Origin: Prevotella sp.
GTDB taxonomy: Bacteria > Bacteroidota > Bacteroidia > Bacteroidales > Bacteroidaceae
Length of the DNA: 64,000 bases
NCBI GenBank assembly: GCA_017474515.1
Contig: JAFVHN010000053.1
Span: 62,001 to 126,000 of the forward strand
Direction: 5' to 3'
Shown: in pieces, positions 1 to 8,828 of the stretch
How the letters are laid out: every line of letters starts with the position of its first letter
Numbering within the stretch: the first letter of the stretch is position 1
Made by a program: the position numbers and the translations under genes
Notes under the pieces: model-generated
The model's input: the letters and a program-made list of their open reading frames with translations, nothing else
What the model was told of the DNA's origin: nothing
Database searches by the model: none

Positions 1-649
1 TGGAGTTCACGCCGTCGCAGCAGGTGCCGTGGGTGCCCAGCAGGTAGTACCAGCCGTCGCGGTAGATGAGGTCGCTGGCCTCACAGTCGATGGCAATGTC
101 CTGCTCCTTGTTGCCGCTCACGCGCTTGCCGGTGACGGGGTCGAGCTCAATGAGGCGGATGGTGCCGAAATAGGTGCCGTAGCTGGCCCACAGCCGGCCC
201 GTGGTGGGATCGAGCAAGAGTCCGGGGTCGATGGCATCGTTGTCTTCCATGCCGTCAGAGGAGCACACCTCGATGGCCTCGGTGTATTTGAAGTCGGGGG
301 AGTTGGGGTCAAGGGTTTTGTTCCACATGGTGAGGATGCGGCCGTTGTGGCCACCGCCCAGCCCGCCGCCGGTGGCTCCGTAGATGACGAGGTAGCGGTC
401 GCCAATCTTCAGCACGTCGGGGGCAGCACCGCCGCCGGGGCGCACGGCTCCACCGTTCCAGGTCCAGCCGTCTTCAGAGATGAGGCCACCGCCGCCGGTG
501 CCGAAGGTATAGTATTTACCATCGCATTCGGCCAGCGTCGAAGGGTCGTGGATATAGGGTTGTCCTACTTGTGCTTGAAGCATGGAGGGAAAGGCCATCA
601 GGGCAAAGGCCGTGGCCAGGGTATGTGATATATATTTCTTGGTTTTCAT
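1..649 (-). CDS. Glycoside hydrolase family 43 protein, C-terminus outside window
   Basis: I read this frame directly; it is open from an ATG at 649 to the window edge (216 codons). It begins with a signal peptide (MKTKKYISHTLATAFALMAF, then cleavage near LQAQ) followed by YIHDPSTL, where Asp35 fits the catalytic base of the five-bladed GH43 propeller. Later blades show PDVLKIGDRYLVIYG, AIDPGLLLDPTTGRLW and EASDLIYRDGWYYLLGT followed by a double Cys, the pattern of GH43 arabinanases and related exo-enzymes. It lies 64 bp downstream of a second GH43 gene on the same strand, so both are probably co-transcribed. The product is inferred to be exported and to cut arabinose- or xylose-containing side chains. 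The C-terminal blades are not in the window, so subfamily and linkage cannot be assigned. Confidence 0.85.
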   Translation of the reverse strand, partial: MKTKKYISHTLATAFALMAFPSMLQAQVGQPYIHDPSTLAECDGKYYTFGTGGGGLISEDGWTWNGGAVRPGGGAAPDVLKIGDRYLVIYGATGGGLGGGHNGRILTMWNKTLDPNSPDFKYTEAIEVCSSDGMEDNDAIDPGLLLDPTTGRLWASYGTYFGTIRLIELDPVTGKRVSGNKEQDIAIDCEASDLIYRDGWYYLLGTHGTCCDGVNS

Positions 650-713
650 AACTCGAAGTAAATATGTGATAATTATATTTGTTGACGGATAAACGGGTTA
701 TCGCATTCACTTG

Positions 714-2813
714 TTAAGGATTTACGACGGTGAAGCCCCTTACCGGCTGGCCCTTCTCGTCGAGGAAGCGCACGCAGAAATCGCTCATGCCCGGACCGTT
801 GATGACGGCGCCGCGCAACACATTGCGGCCTTTCTTCAGCGTGAGGCGCGGCGACATGCCGTCGTCTTTCACCATACGGCGGTCGCCGGACAGGAGGAGG
901 ACTTCCTCGCCGTTGAGCCACCACATGGAAGCGGAGTTGGAACCCACGGCCAGACGCACATCGCGGATTTCCTCGGGACAGTCGATAATGGTGACGGCCC
1001 AGAAGAGCACACCATAGACCTTCTCGCCCCATTTTTCGGCAAAGCGGAACAGTTTCACGTTGAAGCGCTCGCTATCGAGGGCATGCCAGGTGAGTGTCTG
1101 CTTCACGGTCTTCACCTCTGGCTGGGCAGGAGCTGCCGCGCCACGGCCAAAGCCTGCCGGAGCCTGCTCCTGGCGGAACACGGCCTTCACCTTCTGGCCG
1201 TCCTTCGGAAGAATGGTCTGCTGGCCCTTGAAATATTCGCGGTTGAAGTGTTCACGCAGATAACTGTCTGTAAACACGGTATTTCCGCTATTGGGCTTGT
1301 CGATGGGGTCCAAGAGCATCCAGCGGCGGATGAAGCCGTCCTGGTCGGGCTGGGCGGTAGGCGTAGTGACCTTCGAGAAATAGGTGGGACGGTTCTTGAA
1401 CTGCACCCAGTCCACGCTGACGGCGCCATTGCCTTCGTTGGTGATGACCAGGTCGGTGACGCCCTTGGGGGTGTATTCAAGCGAGGCGGTCTGCGTAAGC
1501 CACTGGTTGCGCAGATCGCGGCTGAAGCGGCCCATCATGGGACCTCCGCCGCCGGCAGGAGGCTCGGGCGGGCGCACCGTCAGCTTGAAGCGGGCAATGA
1601 CACGGCCCTTGGCGTTGCCCTCGCGGATGCAGAACTCGGTGTCGTCGGCGGCCTTTACCGAGAGGATGATATATCCGTCGGTGATACAGCCGAAGTCCAC
1701 GTCTTTATAAAGCGACCAGCTGCCCTTCTGCGGCAGGGTGACACAGCCGCCGCGCATGTAGTTGGCCGTGTCAACAGCCTCGCTGCTCACGCCGGCGCTG
1801 CTGGAGCTGAAGCGGTCGATCTGAATTTTCTCCGTGGCCTGGTTGATGCCCACGCCGCGCATGGTTTCCTTCACCTCCTGGATGGTGCCGTCGGGGTTGA
1901 AGAACAGCTTCTCAATGCACACCGAACGGCGCTTGTCGTCTTTCGGCGAGAAGAAGTTGGTGTGGTAGAACAGGTACCACTGGCCCTTGTAGTTCACAAT
2001 GCTGTGGTGGTTGGTCCAGCAGCCGTTGGGATGCTCGGCCATGATGAGGCCCTTGTACTCGTAGGGACCCATCGGACTCTTGCTCATGGCATAGCCCAGC
2101 ACCTCGGTGTTTTCCCTCACATAGGGATAAGTGAGGTAATAGTTGCCGTTATATTCAAAGGCGAACGGCCCTTCGGCCTGGCGGTTGGGCAGGCCCTGCA
2201 AGCAGTTCACGCCCACCATTTCCACCTCGCGGTTTCCCCATTTCACGGTTTCGCGGGGGTTGTCGTCGGCCAGCTCCTTCATGTTTTCCTTCAGCTTGGC
2301 GCAACGGCCGTTGCCCCAGAAGATGTAGGCATTGCCGTCGGAAGCCTGGAGCACGCACGGGTCGATGCCGTTGATGCCCTTGATGGGCTCCGGCTCTGGC
2401 ACGAACGGACCCTCGGGGTTGTCGGCAATGGCCACGCCCACGGCAAAACCGCCTCCCGCAGCCGGGGCTGAGGGGAAGTAGAAATAGTACTTGCCGTTCC
2501 TATAGACGCAGTCGGGAGCCCACATGGAATAGGAATTAGGCCTCACCCAGGGCACCTTGTTCTGCGTGACTATCACGCCGTGGTCGGTCCAGTCGGTAAG
2601 GTTCTCAGAGGAGAAGACGTGATAGTCTTCCATGCAGAACCAGTCCTGACGCTGACCTTCCGGCGGGAAAATGTCGTGCGAAGGGTACAGGTACACCTTA
2701 TTATTAAACACGCGCGCGGTGGGATCTGCTGAATACAGATCGCGAAGCACCGGGTTTTGGGCCGCCGACAATAGCGGCAGGCCGAAAAGTAAAAGATAAA
2801 ATAATCTCTTCAT
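714..2813 (-). CDS. Glycoside hydrolase family 43 enzyme with CBM6-like domain
   Basis: This 699-residue exported enzyme has a signal peptide (MKRLFYLLLFGLPLLSAAQ) and a GH43 propeller over about residues 20-330. Candidate catalytic residues are Asp30 (SADPTARV), Asp151 (GIDPCVLQ) and Glu214 (RQAEGPFAFE). A CBM6-like beta-sandwich follows (about 340-475, ending in VDWVQFKN), then a roughly 220-residue domain of unknown role with a WWLNGEEVLLLSGDRR segment. GH43 members with this layout are usually beta-xylosidases or alpha-L-arabinofuranosidases; which one applies here is not decidable by eye. It heads a two-gene minus-strand unit with the downstream GH43 and is divergent from the SusC/SusD pair, so it probably belongs to the same glycan-use locus. 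Confidence 0.88.
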   Translation of the reverse strand: MKRLFYLLLFGLPLLSAAQNPVLRDLYSADPTARVFNNKVYLYPSHDIFPPEGQRQDWFCMEDYHVFSSENLTDWTDHGVIVTQNKVPWVRPNSYSMWAPDCVYRNGKYYFYFPSAPAAGGGFAVGVAIADNPEGPFVPEPEPIKGINGIDPCVLQASDGNAYIFWGNGRCAKLKENMKELADDNPRETVKWGNREVEMVGVNCLQGLPNRQAEGPFAFEYNGNYYLTYPYVRENTEVLGYAMSKSPMGPYEYKGLIMAEHPNGCWTNHHSIVNYKGQWYLFYHTNFFSPKDDKRRSVCIEKLFFNPDGTIQEVKETMRGVGINQATEKIQIDRFSSSSAGVSSEAVDTANYMRGGCVTLPQKGSWSLYKDVDFGCITDGYIILSVKAADDTEFCIREGNAKGRVIARFKLTVRPPEPPAGGGGPMMGRFSRDLRNQWLTQTASLEYTPKGVTDLVITNEGNGAVSVDWVQFKNRPTYFSKVTTPTAQPDQDGFIRRWMLLDPIDKPNSGNTVFTDSYLREHFNREYFKGQQTILPKDGQKVKAVFRQEQAPAGFGRGAAAPAQPEVKTVKQTLTWHALDSERFNVKLFRFAEKWGEKVYGVLFWAVTIIDCPEEIRDVRLAVGSNSASMWWLNGEEVLLLSGDRRMVKDDGMSPRLTLKKGRNVLRGAVINGPGMSDFCVRFLDEKGQPVRGFTVVNP

Positions 2814-3127
2814 TGGTTATAGCTTTAATAACTTAGTTAGAAATCAATCAATGCAATTTATGGCGAGGGGAAAAAACAGAAACTGTTTCCACAATGCTCC
2901 GATGACGGCAAGATGCGGTACAACGGCAACAAACCTTTTTCACGGTACCATGTGCAAAGATCCGCAGCCCGAAGCTTAGTTCCCGGAGCCGAGGATGCCA
3001 ATCTGACGAGATGAAGCCTGTTCCCATATCTGCCTTTGTTCAACTCTTAGACTCGATGATATTTCACATACTTTAAAAAACGATTTCAGAAAAATACTTA
3101 AAAAAAGCATAATTCTTTTGTACGTTG

Positions 3128-3135
3128 CAAAAATA
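3128..3135 (-). promoter_or_regulatory. Possible -7 box for the GH43 pair
   Basis: On the minus strand this reads TATTTTTG, matching TAnnTTTG. The nearest TTTG upstream is only 14 bp away instead of about 20, so the match is partial. The implied 5' leader is about 300 nt. Confidence 0.35.
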
Positions 3136-3263
3136 TAAGAAAAATTTGACAAAAGGGGAATGATTTGTAACTTATGCGTCAAAAAATAGTAACATCAGTC
3201 GATTTAGATAGAAAAAACAAAATTCGGGTTACATGACGAAAACAAAATTTATAAATAAGGTTT

Positions 3264-3271
3264 TAATTTTG
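3264..3271 (+). promoter_or_regulatory. Probable -7 box of the SusC/SusD operon
   Basis: TAATTTTG matches the Bacteroidetes -7 consensus exactly and would place the transcript start about 95 nt before the SusC ATG. No clear TTTG is visible at -33, consistent with a promoter that needs an activator. Confidence 0.5.
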
Positions 3272-3372
3272 CAACCGAATTTTAAATGCAACAATCATAT
3301 TAGCTATACATTATTAATCTTCTAAATGCACTATATTTTTTCAATCTTAATATCAACTAATTAATTTGTAGT

Positions 3373-6300
3373 ATGTGGACTATTAAAAATCTGCAAAAAC
3401 CATTCTTATGGTTGTTCCTGCTCTGCTTGCTTCCTCTCGGGGCAATGGCTCAGAGCACAGTAAGAGGAACAGTGAACGACGAAAGTGGCCAGCCCATTAT
3501 CGGTGCAACGGTAAGGGTGCAGGGCACTAACGAGGGCGCCATTACCGACCTGAACGGTAACTTCACCGTGAAGGCAGTAACGACAGCCACACTGAACGTT
3601 TCTTACGTGGGTTACATCGCTCAGAAGGTGAACCTCAACGGAAGAAGCAATGTCACCATCGTGCTGAAGGAAGACAACACCACGCTCAACGACGTGGTCG
3701 TCATCGGTTACGGTACGATGAAGAAGAGCGACATCTCGGGTTCTGTGGCCACCGTGGACCAGGACGCCGTGATGAAACGTATTCCCACCAACGTCGGACA
3801 GGCCCTGCAAGGTGCTGCTGCCGGTGTGATGGTTACACAGTATGACGGTACACCCGACGGTGAGGCTGCCATCCGCATCCGCGGTGTCGGCACCATCAAC
3901 GGCGACGCCTCTCCTCTTTATGTCGTGGACGGTGTGCAGGTAGGCAACAGCGCAAGCTTTATCAACCCCTCCGACATTGAGCGCATCGAGGTCCTCAAGG
4001 ACGCCTCTGCAACTGCCATCTACGGTTCGGCTGGTGCTAACGGTGTGGTGATGATTACCACCAAGCACGGCGCAAAGGGCAAGACAAACATCAACCTGAC
4101 AGCCGACTTCGGTCTGCAGACACTGCCCTACACTCTGGACGTGCTCGACCTGACCACCTTCGCAAAAGCATTGCGCGAAGCCAAGATCACCAACCAGAAA
4201 GACGGTATTGGCAATGTCATCTGGAATGAAAAATACGACGGCAAGCTCAACGCCATCGACTGGCAGAAGGAAATGACACGCGCTGCTCTGCGTCAGCAGT
4301 ATGGTGTTTCCATCAACGGTGGTAACGACAAGACACAGTTCAACCTTTCATTCGGCTTCAACGATGTTGACGGTCTGGTGGTGAACACCAACTATCAGCG
4401 CTTCACCGCTCGCGCAAACATCTCCTCGAAGGTGAACAAGTATCTGGAAGTCGGCGGCGACATCAACTACACTCACAGTGAGAGCCACGGCTCGAACATG
4501 GGACTCGGTAACAACCAGAACATGTCTTCGCTGCGTGACTTCGCCTCCATGACCCCGACCCTCGACTATGTGACAAACAACGACCCGAACGGCACGCTGG
4601 TGAACGTGAACCTGGTGAACCCCGATGGTTCCTACGGTGGAACTTACCAGAACACACCTAACGGATGGGAAGGCAACACCACCATCGCCACCAACCCCTA
4701 TGCTTCGCAGATGGAGAACGGCGACCGTGCACGCAACGGCTTCGACCGCATCCAGACAACGGCCTTCGTTGACCTCACATTCCTCGACATCGACCACCAC
4801 AAGCTCGACATCAGGTCGCAGGGCACCTATACTTATTGGGGCAACAACAGCTCTGACTACACCGGTGGCCGCCATCGCTACAACTACATCAACGGTGCGC
4901 TGACCGAGTTGGTGCTGAGCGCCGACCAGACTTACGCTTTCTCGCTGAACAACAGCCACGGATACAGCCTCGGACTGCAGACCTACTTGACCTACAACCT
5001 CGACTATGACATTCACAACCTGACCCTCATGGTCGGTAACGAAGTCGGCAAGTCTTGGGGACAGTGGGTAAGTGCCGGTGCCCGTGCATTCCCGTCAGTG
5101 ATGAACCGCAGCATTGCTTTGACTGAAGACCTGAACTCGCGCAGCGGCAATGGTGCTTACAATGCTGACACTCACACCATTTCTTACTTCGCACGTGCCA
5201 CCTACAGCCTCATGGACCGCTACATCCTCACAGGAACCATCCGTAAGGACGGCAGCTCCAACTTCGGAGAAGGCAACCGCTGGGGTACATTCCCCTCAGT
5301 GGCCGGTGCATGGCGTATTTCTGAAGAGCCCTTCATGAAGGACATCGCAGCCATCGACAACCTGAAGTTCCGCGTGGGCTGGGGTCAGACAGGTAACGCC
5401 GGCGGCGTGGCTGGCAAGGGTGTGGCCGCTCTGAGTGGTGACGCTGCCTACAAGTTCTATCCCAATGGCGGTTCATCTGGTTACTGGGGCAACGGCGTAC
5501 GCGAGACCGGTTGGTTCGCTCCGCTGGTTGACACCAACCTGAAGTGGGAGACCACCGAGATGACAAACTTCGGTATCGACTTCGCATTCCTGGGCAACTG
5601 GGACATCACCCTCGACTACTTCGTAAAGAACACCAAGGACCTGCTCCTCTATCAGCAGATTCGTCAGTCGGCAGGTAACACTCAGATCTACACCAACTAT
5701 GGTGAAATCCAGAACAAGGGCTTCGAGTTCGCAGTGGGCTACCACAAGCAGGTGAACAAGGACTTCGCATGGAACGCCCGCCTCACCGGTTCTACCATCA
5801 GCAACAAGGTGAAGAAGATGGGTGACCCCATCTACAACACTTGCTCGGACAACGGTACGACAATCGACGGTCACCAGGTGGGTGCTGTGGACGGCGCCAG
5901 CGAATTCTGGACAAACCACTCCATCTGTATGGAAGGTGAAGCCGTGGGTTCATACTTCGGTTATGTGTTCGACGGCATCATCCAGAACGAAGCTGACCTG
6001 AATGATTATAAGAACCGCATTAAGTCTGACGACTACTCGAAGTGCGACGACAACCACCCGCTGTCAGTAGGTGACGCTAAGTTCAAGGACCTCGACGGCA
6101 ACGGCATCCTCGACCAGAAAGACCGCACCATCATCGGCAACGGCTTCCCCGCCCTGAACTACGGCCTCAACCTCGGTGCCACCTATAAGGACTGGGACTT
6201 CAGCCTCTACATGTACGGTGTGTTCGGACAGGACATCCTGTCTTACTCAGCCATGAAGCTCAGCTCGATGGTACAGCTTGACGACCAGTGCATTCCTAAC

Positions 6301-6657
6301 ATCCTGAAGGATTCCTACAATGATGTCTTCCGCGATGGACACGGCTCACTGCCCCGTCTGACCATACTTGACCCGAACCGCAACGCCCGCGTCAGCGACC
6401 TCTGGATTAAGAACGGCGACTTCCTCCGTATCTCCAACCTCCAGGTGGGTTACACACTCCCGAACAGCATCAGCAACAAGCTCGCCATTCAGAAGGCTCG
6501 TGTTTACCTCGGCGTGAACAACCTGCTCACCATCTCTGGCTACAACAAGTACGGAGATCCTGAAATCGGTACTGGTTCTGTGCTCTACACTGGCCTCGAC
6601 ACTGGCCGTTACCCGATGCCCCGCACCTTCATGGCTGGTATCAATGTGACATTCTAA
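3373..6657 (+). CDS. SusC-like TonB-dependent outer-membrane transporter
   Basis: This 1094-residue protein is a TonB-dependent importer of oligosaccharides. A signal peptide ends at GAMAQ (residue 27). It is followed by a carboxypeptidase-regulatory-like domain (about 28-110, GTVNDESGQPIIGATVRVQG), the TonB-contact and plug region (DVVVIGYGTMKKSDISGSV from about 108, then RIRGVGTINGDASPLYVVDG), and a 22-strand-type barrel ending in FMAGINVTF. Length and motif order are normal for the SusC/RagA family. It is followed after 45 bp by the SusD partner. The substrate is inferred, not shown: the divergent GH43 genes point to arabinoxylan or arabinan fragments. Confidence 0.96.
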   Translation: MWTIKNLQKPFLWLFLLCLLPLGAMAQSTVRGTVNDESGQPIIGATVRVQGTNEGAITDLNGNFTVKAVTTATLNVSYVGYIAQKVNLNGRSNVTIVLKEDNTTLNDVVVIGYGTMKKSDISGSVATVDQDAVMKRIPTNVGQALQGAAAGVMVTQYDGTPDGEAAIRIRGVGTINGDASPLYVVDGVQVGNSASFINPSDIERIEVLKDASATAIYGSAGANGVVMITTKHGAKGKTNINLTADFGLQTLPYTLDVLDLTTFAKALREAKITNQKDGIGNVIWNEKYDGKLNAIDWQKEMTRAALRQQYGVSINGGNDKTQFNLSFGFNDVDGLVVNTNYQRFTARANISSKVNKYLEVGGDINYTHSESHGSNMGLGNNQNMSSLRDFASMTPTLDYVTNNDPNGTLVNVNLVNPDGSYGGTYQNTPNGWEGNTTIATNPYASQMENGDRARNGFDRIQTTAFVDLTFLDIDHHKLDIRSQGTYTYWGNNSSDYTGGRHRYNYINGALTELVLSADQTYAFSLNNSHGYSLGLQTYLTYNLDYDIHNLTLMVGNEVGKSWGQWVSAGARAFPSVMNRSIALTEDLNSRSGNGAYNADTHTISYFARATYSLMDRYILTGTIRKDGSSNFGEGNRWGTFPSVAGAWRISEEPFMKDIAAIDNLKFRVGWGQTGNAGGVAGKGVAALSGDAAYKFYPNGGSSGYWGNGVRETGWFAPLVDTNLKWETTEMTNFGIDFAFLGNWDITLDYFVKNTKDLLLYQQIRQSAGNTQIYTNYGEIQNKGFEFAVGYHKQVNKDFAWNARLTGSTISNKVKKMGDPIYNTCSDNGTTIDGHQVGAVDGASEFWTNHSICMEGEAVGSYFGYVFDGIIQNEADLNDYKNRIKSDDYSKCDDNHPLSVGDAKFKDLDGNGILDQKDRTIIGNGFPALNYGLNLGATYKDWDFSLYMYGVFGQDILSYSAMKLSSMVQLDDQCIPNILKDSYNDVFRDGHGSLPRLTILDPNRNARVSDLWIKNGDFLRISNLQVGYTLPNSISNKLAIQKARVYLGVNNLLTISGYNKYGDPEIGTGSVLYTGLDTGRYPMPRTFMAGINVTF

Positions 6658-6702
6658 TTGAGGTACGAAGAATAAATGAAGAATTATATAAAGAATACAA
6701 AT

Positions 6703-8634
6703 ATGAAAACAAAGTATTATATTTTCGGTGCAGCTCTGTTCAGCATGATGGGCTTTGGCCTCACATCCTGCGACAACGAAGAGTTCCTGGATGTTGACCA
6801 ATATGACAACATCGCTATCGCCGCAATGTTCGAAAGCGATGCCAATGCCAAGAAGGGACTCAACGGTGTCTATGACATGTGTTTCCCGAACGACTCTTAC
6901 GACGGTGACTGGGGATTCAAGCCCAACTTGTTTACCGGCTGCCACCCGACTATCGACACTCAGGCTACGGGTTGGGACAAAGACTGGAACTCACAGAACT
7001 GGAATGCTTCTTCGGGCGAGCTGCTCAACGGATGGAAGCATGTATATGCCGGTATCTGCCGCGCCAACGACTATCTGGAAGCTCTTGCCGCCTCTGACAA
7101 AGTCAGCGATGGCGTGAAAACAAAACTTACCGGTGAAGGTCGCGCATTACGCGGATTCTTCTACCACTGGCTGGCCACAACTTTCGGACGTGTGCCCATG
7201 CTGGCCACCGGCGAAAACTACTCGAACACCCCGCAGAAGGCTCGTGCAGAGACTTATGTGGAGATGTGGGACTTCATCATCGAAGACTTCAAGGCTGCAG
7301 CCGAAATGCTCGACTGGGCACCCATGGACGGACAGTATGGCCGCGCTACGAAAGGTATGGCCCTGGCATACCTCGGCGACTGCTACATGTGGAAAGCTTA
7401 TCGTCTGACCGATGGCAGCAACGGACAGGCTCAGGATGCCTCTCAGGCCCAGCAGCTGTATCAGCAGGCTGCCGCTTGCTTCAAGCAGATTCTCGACAGT
7501 GGTGTTTACCATCTGAACGAGTCGTTCACCACACTGTGGGACCCCGCTTCTGCTTGGGGACCCGAAGCTATCTGGGTGGAACAGCTCGACGAAGGCAACA
7601 ACTGGGGTAAGTGGGACAACCTCACTTCCAAACTGATGCTGAAGTGGTACACCGCATGTCCTGACAACGGCGGTTGGGGTTCGCTCTACCTCTCTTGGGA
7701 GTGGTACTCCAGCTATGAAAAGGGTGACAAGCGCCGCGCTGGTTCTTGCTACACAGGTGCCGTTCCTCAGATTGACCCGAACAATCCTGCCTATGATCCT
7801 CAATACGAGGGTTGGTACGAGCCTTCAATCTACGGTGTGAACCCCTATTTGCAGGAAGTGCTCGGCCACGGACTGGAAAGCAGCAAAACACGTCAGTTCC
7901 ACTTCTTCAACGGAGAGTGGGCTCCTTCTATCTGGAGTTCTAAGATGTGGCGTACCGCTTCTGCCGACTATAAGTCATGGGGTGACGGACACTGGAGCCC
8001 GACTCCCATCTATTGGAAGCGTCTTACCAACGTGATGCTCGACTATGCTGAGTGCTGCTTCCGCCTCGGTCAGGATGCAGAAGGATGGAAACAAATCAAC
8101 ACGCTGCGCAACCGCGCCTTCGGTAAGCTCGAAGACGGCAAGGAGCAGGCTCTCACGGAAAAGTACCTGCCCTACTACAACAGCTTCGCTGAGTGGACTG
8201 GCCGTGCAGAAGGTGAAAACGAGAATGGTGGCCCGTTCTACAAGAACCGCACCGAATACCCCATCCCCTTCGGAAGCACTGTTGAGAACGTACCCGACGC
8301 TCAGGCTTATTACACAGCTTTGAAGGCTGACAAGGGATTCGATTCACCCGTGTGGAAAGTCGCTGTCAACGAGGAACGCCGCAAGGAGTTCAACTGCGAA
8401 TGGTCGCTCCGTCCCGACATGCAGAAGTCGGGCTACATGGCTGACCACGTGGCTCATAACTATCCGAAGCGCGACATCGACCAGAGTGGCGAAAATGCTC
8501 CTATCAAGAACATCCCATGGACCGTTCGTACTTACGACTACAACGACCTGAAGATGGACATGCCGATTCCGCAGGATGAAATCCTGAAGAACCCGCTCTG
8601 CGACCAGAACCCGGCTTATACAAAGACGGAATAA
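6703..8634 (+). CDS. SusD/RagB-family surface glycan-binding lipoprotein
   Basis: This is the surface lid partner of the preceding SusC protein. The frame is open from 6676, but the ATG at 6703 gives a proper lipoprotein signal, MKTKYYIFGAALFSMMGFGL followed by TSC, with Cys23 as the lipidated residue; I chose that start. An N-terminal SusD-like segment (NEEFLDVDQYDN onwards) is followed by the TPR-bearing core (RALRGFFYHWLATTFGRVPM, MALAYLGDCYMWKAY) and the C-terminal RagB part ending with DEILKNPLCDQNPAY. At about 643 residues it belongs to the longer SusD variants. A rho-independent terminator follows at 8692. Confidence 0.95.
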   Translation: MKTKYYIFGAALFSMMGFGLTSCDNEEFLDVDQYDNIAIAAMFESDANAKKGLNGVYDMCFPNDSYDGDWGFKPNLFTGCHPTIDTQATGWDKDWNSQNWNASSGELLNGWKHVYAGICRANDYLEALAASDKVSDGVKTKLTGEGRALRGFFYHWLATTFGRVPMLATGENYSNTPQKARAETYVEMWDFIIEDFKAAAEMLDWAPMDGQYGRATKGMALAYLGDCYMWKAYRLTDGSNGQAQDASQAQQLYQQAAACFKQILDSGVYHLNESFTTLWDPASAWGPEAIWVEQLDEGNNWGKWDNLTSKLMLKWYTACPDNGGWGSLYLSWEWYSSYEKGDKRRAGSCYTGAVPQIDPNNPAYDPQYEGWYEPSIYGVNPYLQEVLGHGLESSKTRQFHFFNGEWAPSIWSSKMWRTASADYKSWGDGHWSPTPIYWKRLTNVMLDYAECCFRLGQDAEGWKQINTLRNRAFGKLEDGKEQALTEKYLPYYNSFAEWTGRAEGENENGGPFYKNRTEYPIPFGSTVENVPDAQAYYTALKADKGFDSPVWKVAVNEERRKEFNCEWSLRPDMQKSGYMADHVAHNYPKRDIDQSGENAPIKNIPWTVRTYDYNDLKMDMPIPQDEILKNPLCDQNPAYTKTE

Positions 8635-8691
8635 GGAATGTGGTTACACAAACGATAATTGCTCATTTTCATCCTTGAAATGTTCATGATT

Positions 8692-8729
8692 AGAGGGTGC
8701 TGCACTCGGTTGCAGTGCCCTCTTTTTTT
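8692..8729 (+). terminator. Rho-independent terminator after SusD
   Basis: A 13-bp stem (AGAGGGTGCTGCA with TGCAGTGCCCTCT, two G-U pairs) with a CTCGGT loop is followed by seven T residues. Confidence 0.9.
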
Positions 8730-8798
8730 GTTTCTTTAAGCCCGGTACTGACAACTAAAGAACACTACGGGTAAAAAAAACACCCTTTTTCCACCTTG

Positions 8799-8822
8799 TT
8801 TGGAAAAATAATCGTACCTTTG
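8799..8822 (+). promoter_or_regulatory. Promoter with -7 box just upstream of the ATG
   Basis: TTTG at 8799-8802 and TACCTTTG at 8815-8822 fit the Bacteroidetes promoter, with a spacer somewhat shorter than usual. The -7 box ends 6 bases before the ATG at 8829, so the transcript is probably leaderless or nearly so. Confidence 0.65.
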
Positions 8823-8828
8823 CATCGT

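Larger units (their letters stand above)
2814..3372. other. Divergent intergenic region between GH43 and SusC genes
   Basis: This AT-rich spacer of 559 bp holds the promoters for both flanking transcription units. I see no open frame with gene-like content, no tRNA and no strong hairpin. The stretch 3141-3175 carries GAAAAATTTGACAAAA followed by TTTGTAACTTATG, which weakly resembles one end of the dispersed element found elsewhere in the window. Confidence 0.6.

Noticed and set aside
711-2471. A plus-strand frame of 586 codons opposite the GH43 gene
   Set aside because: It mirrors the GH43 codons and yields a compositionally biased product; GH43 motifs on the minus strand are decisive.
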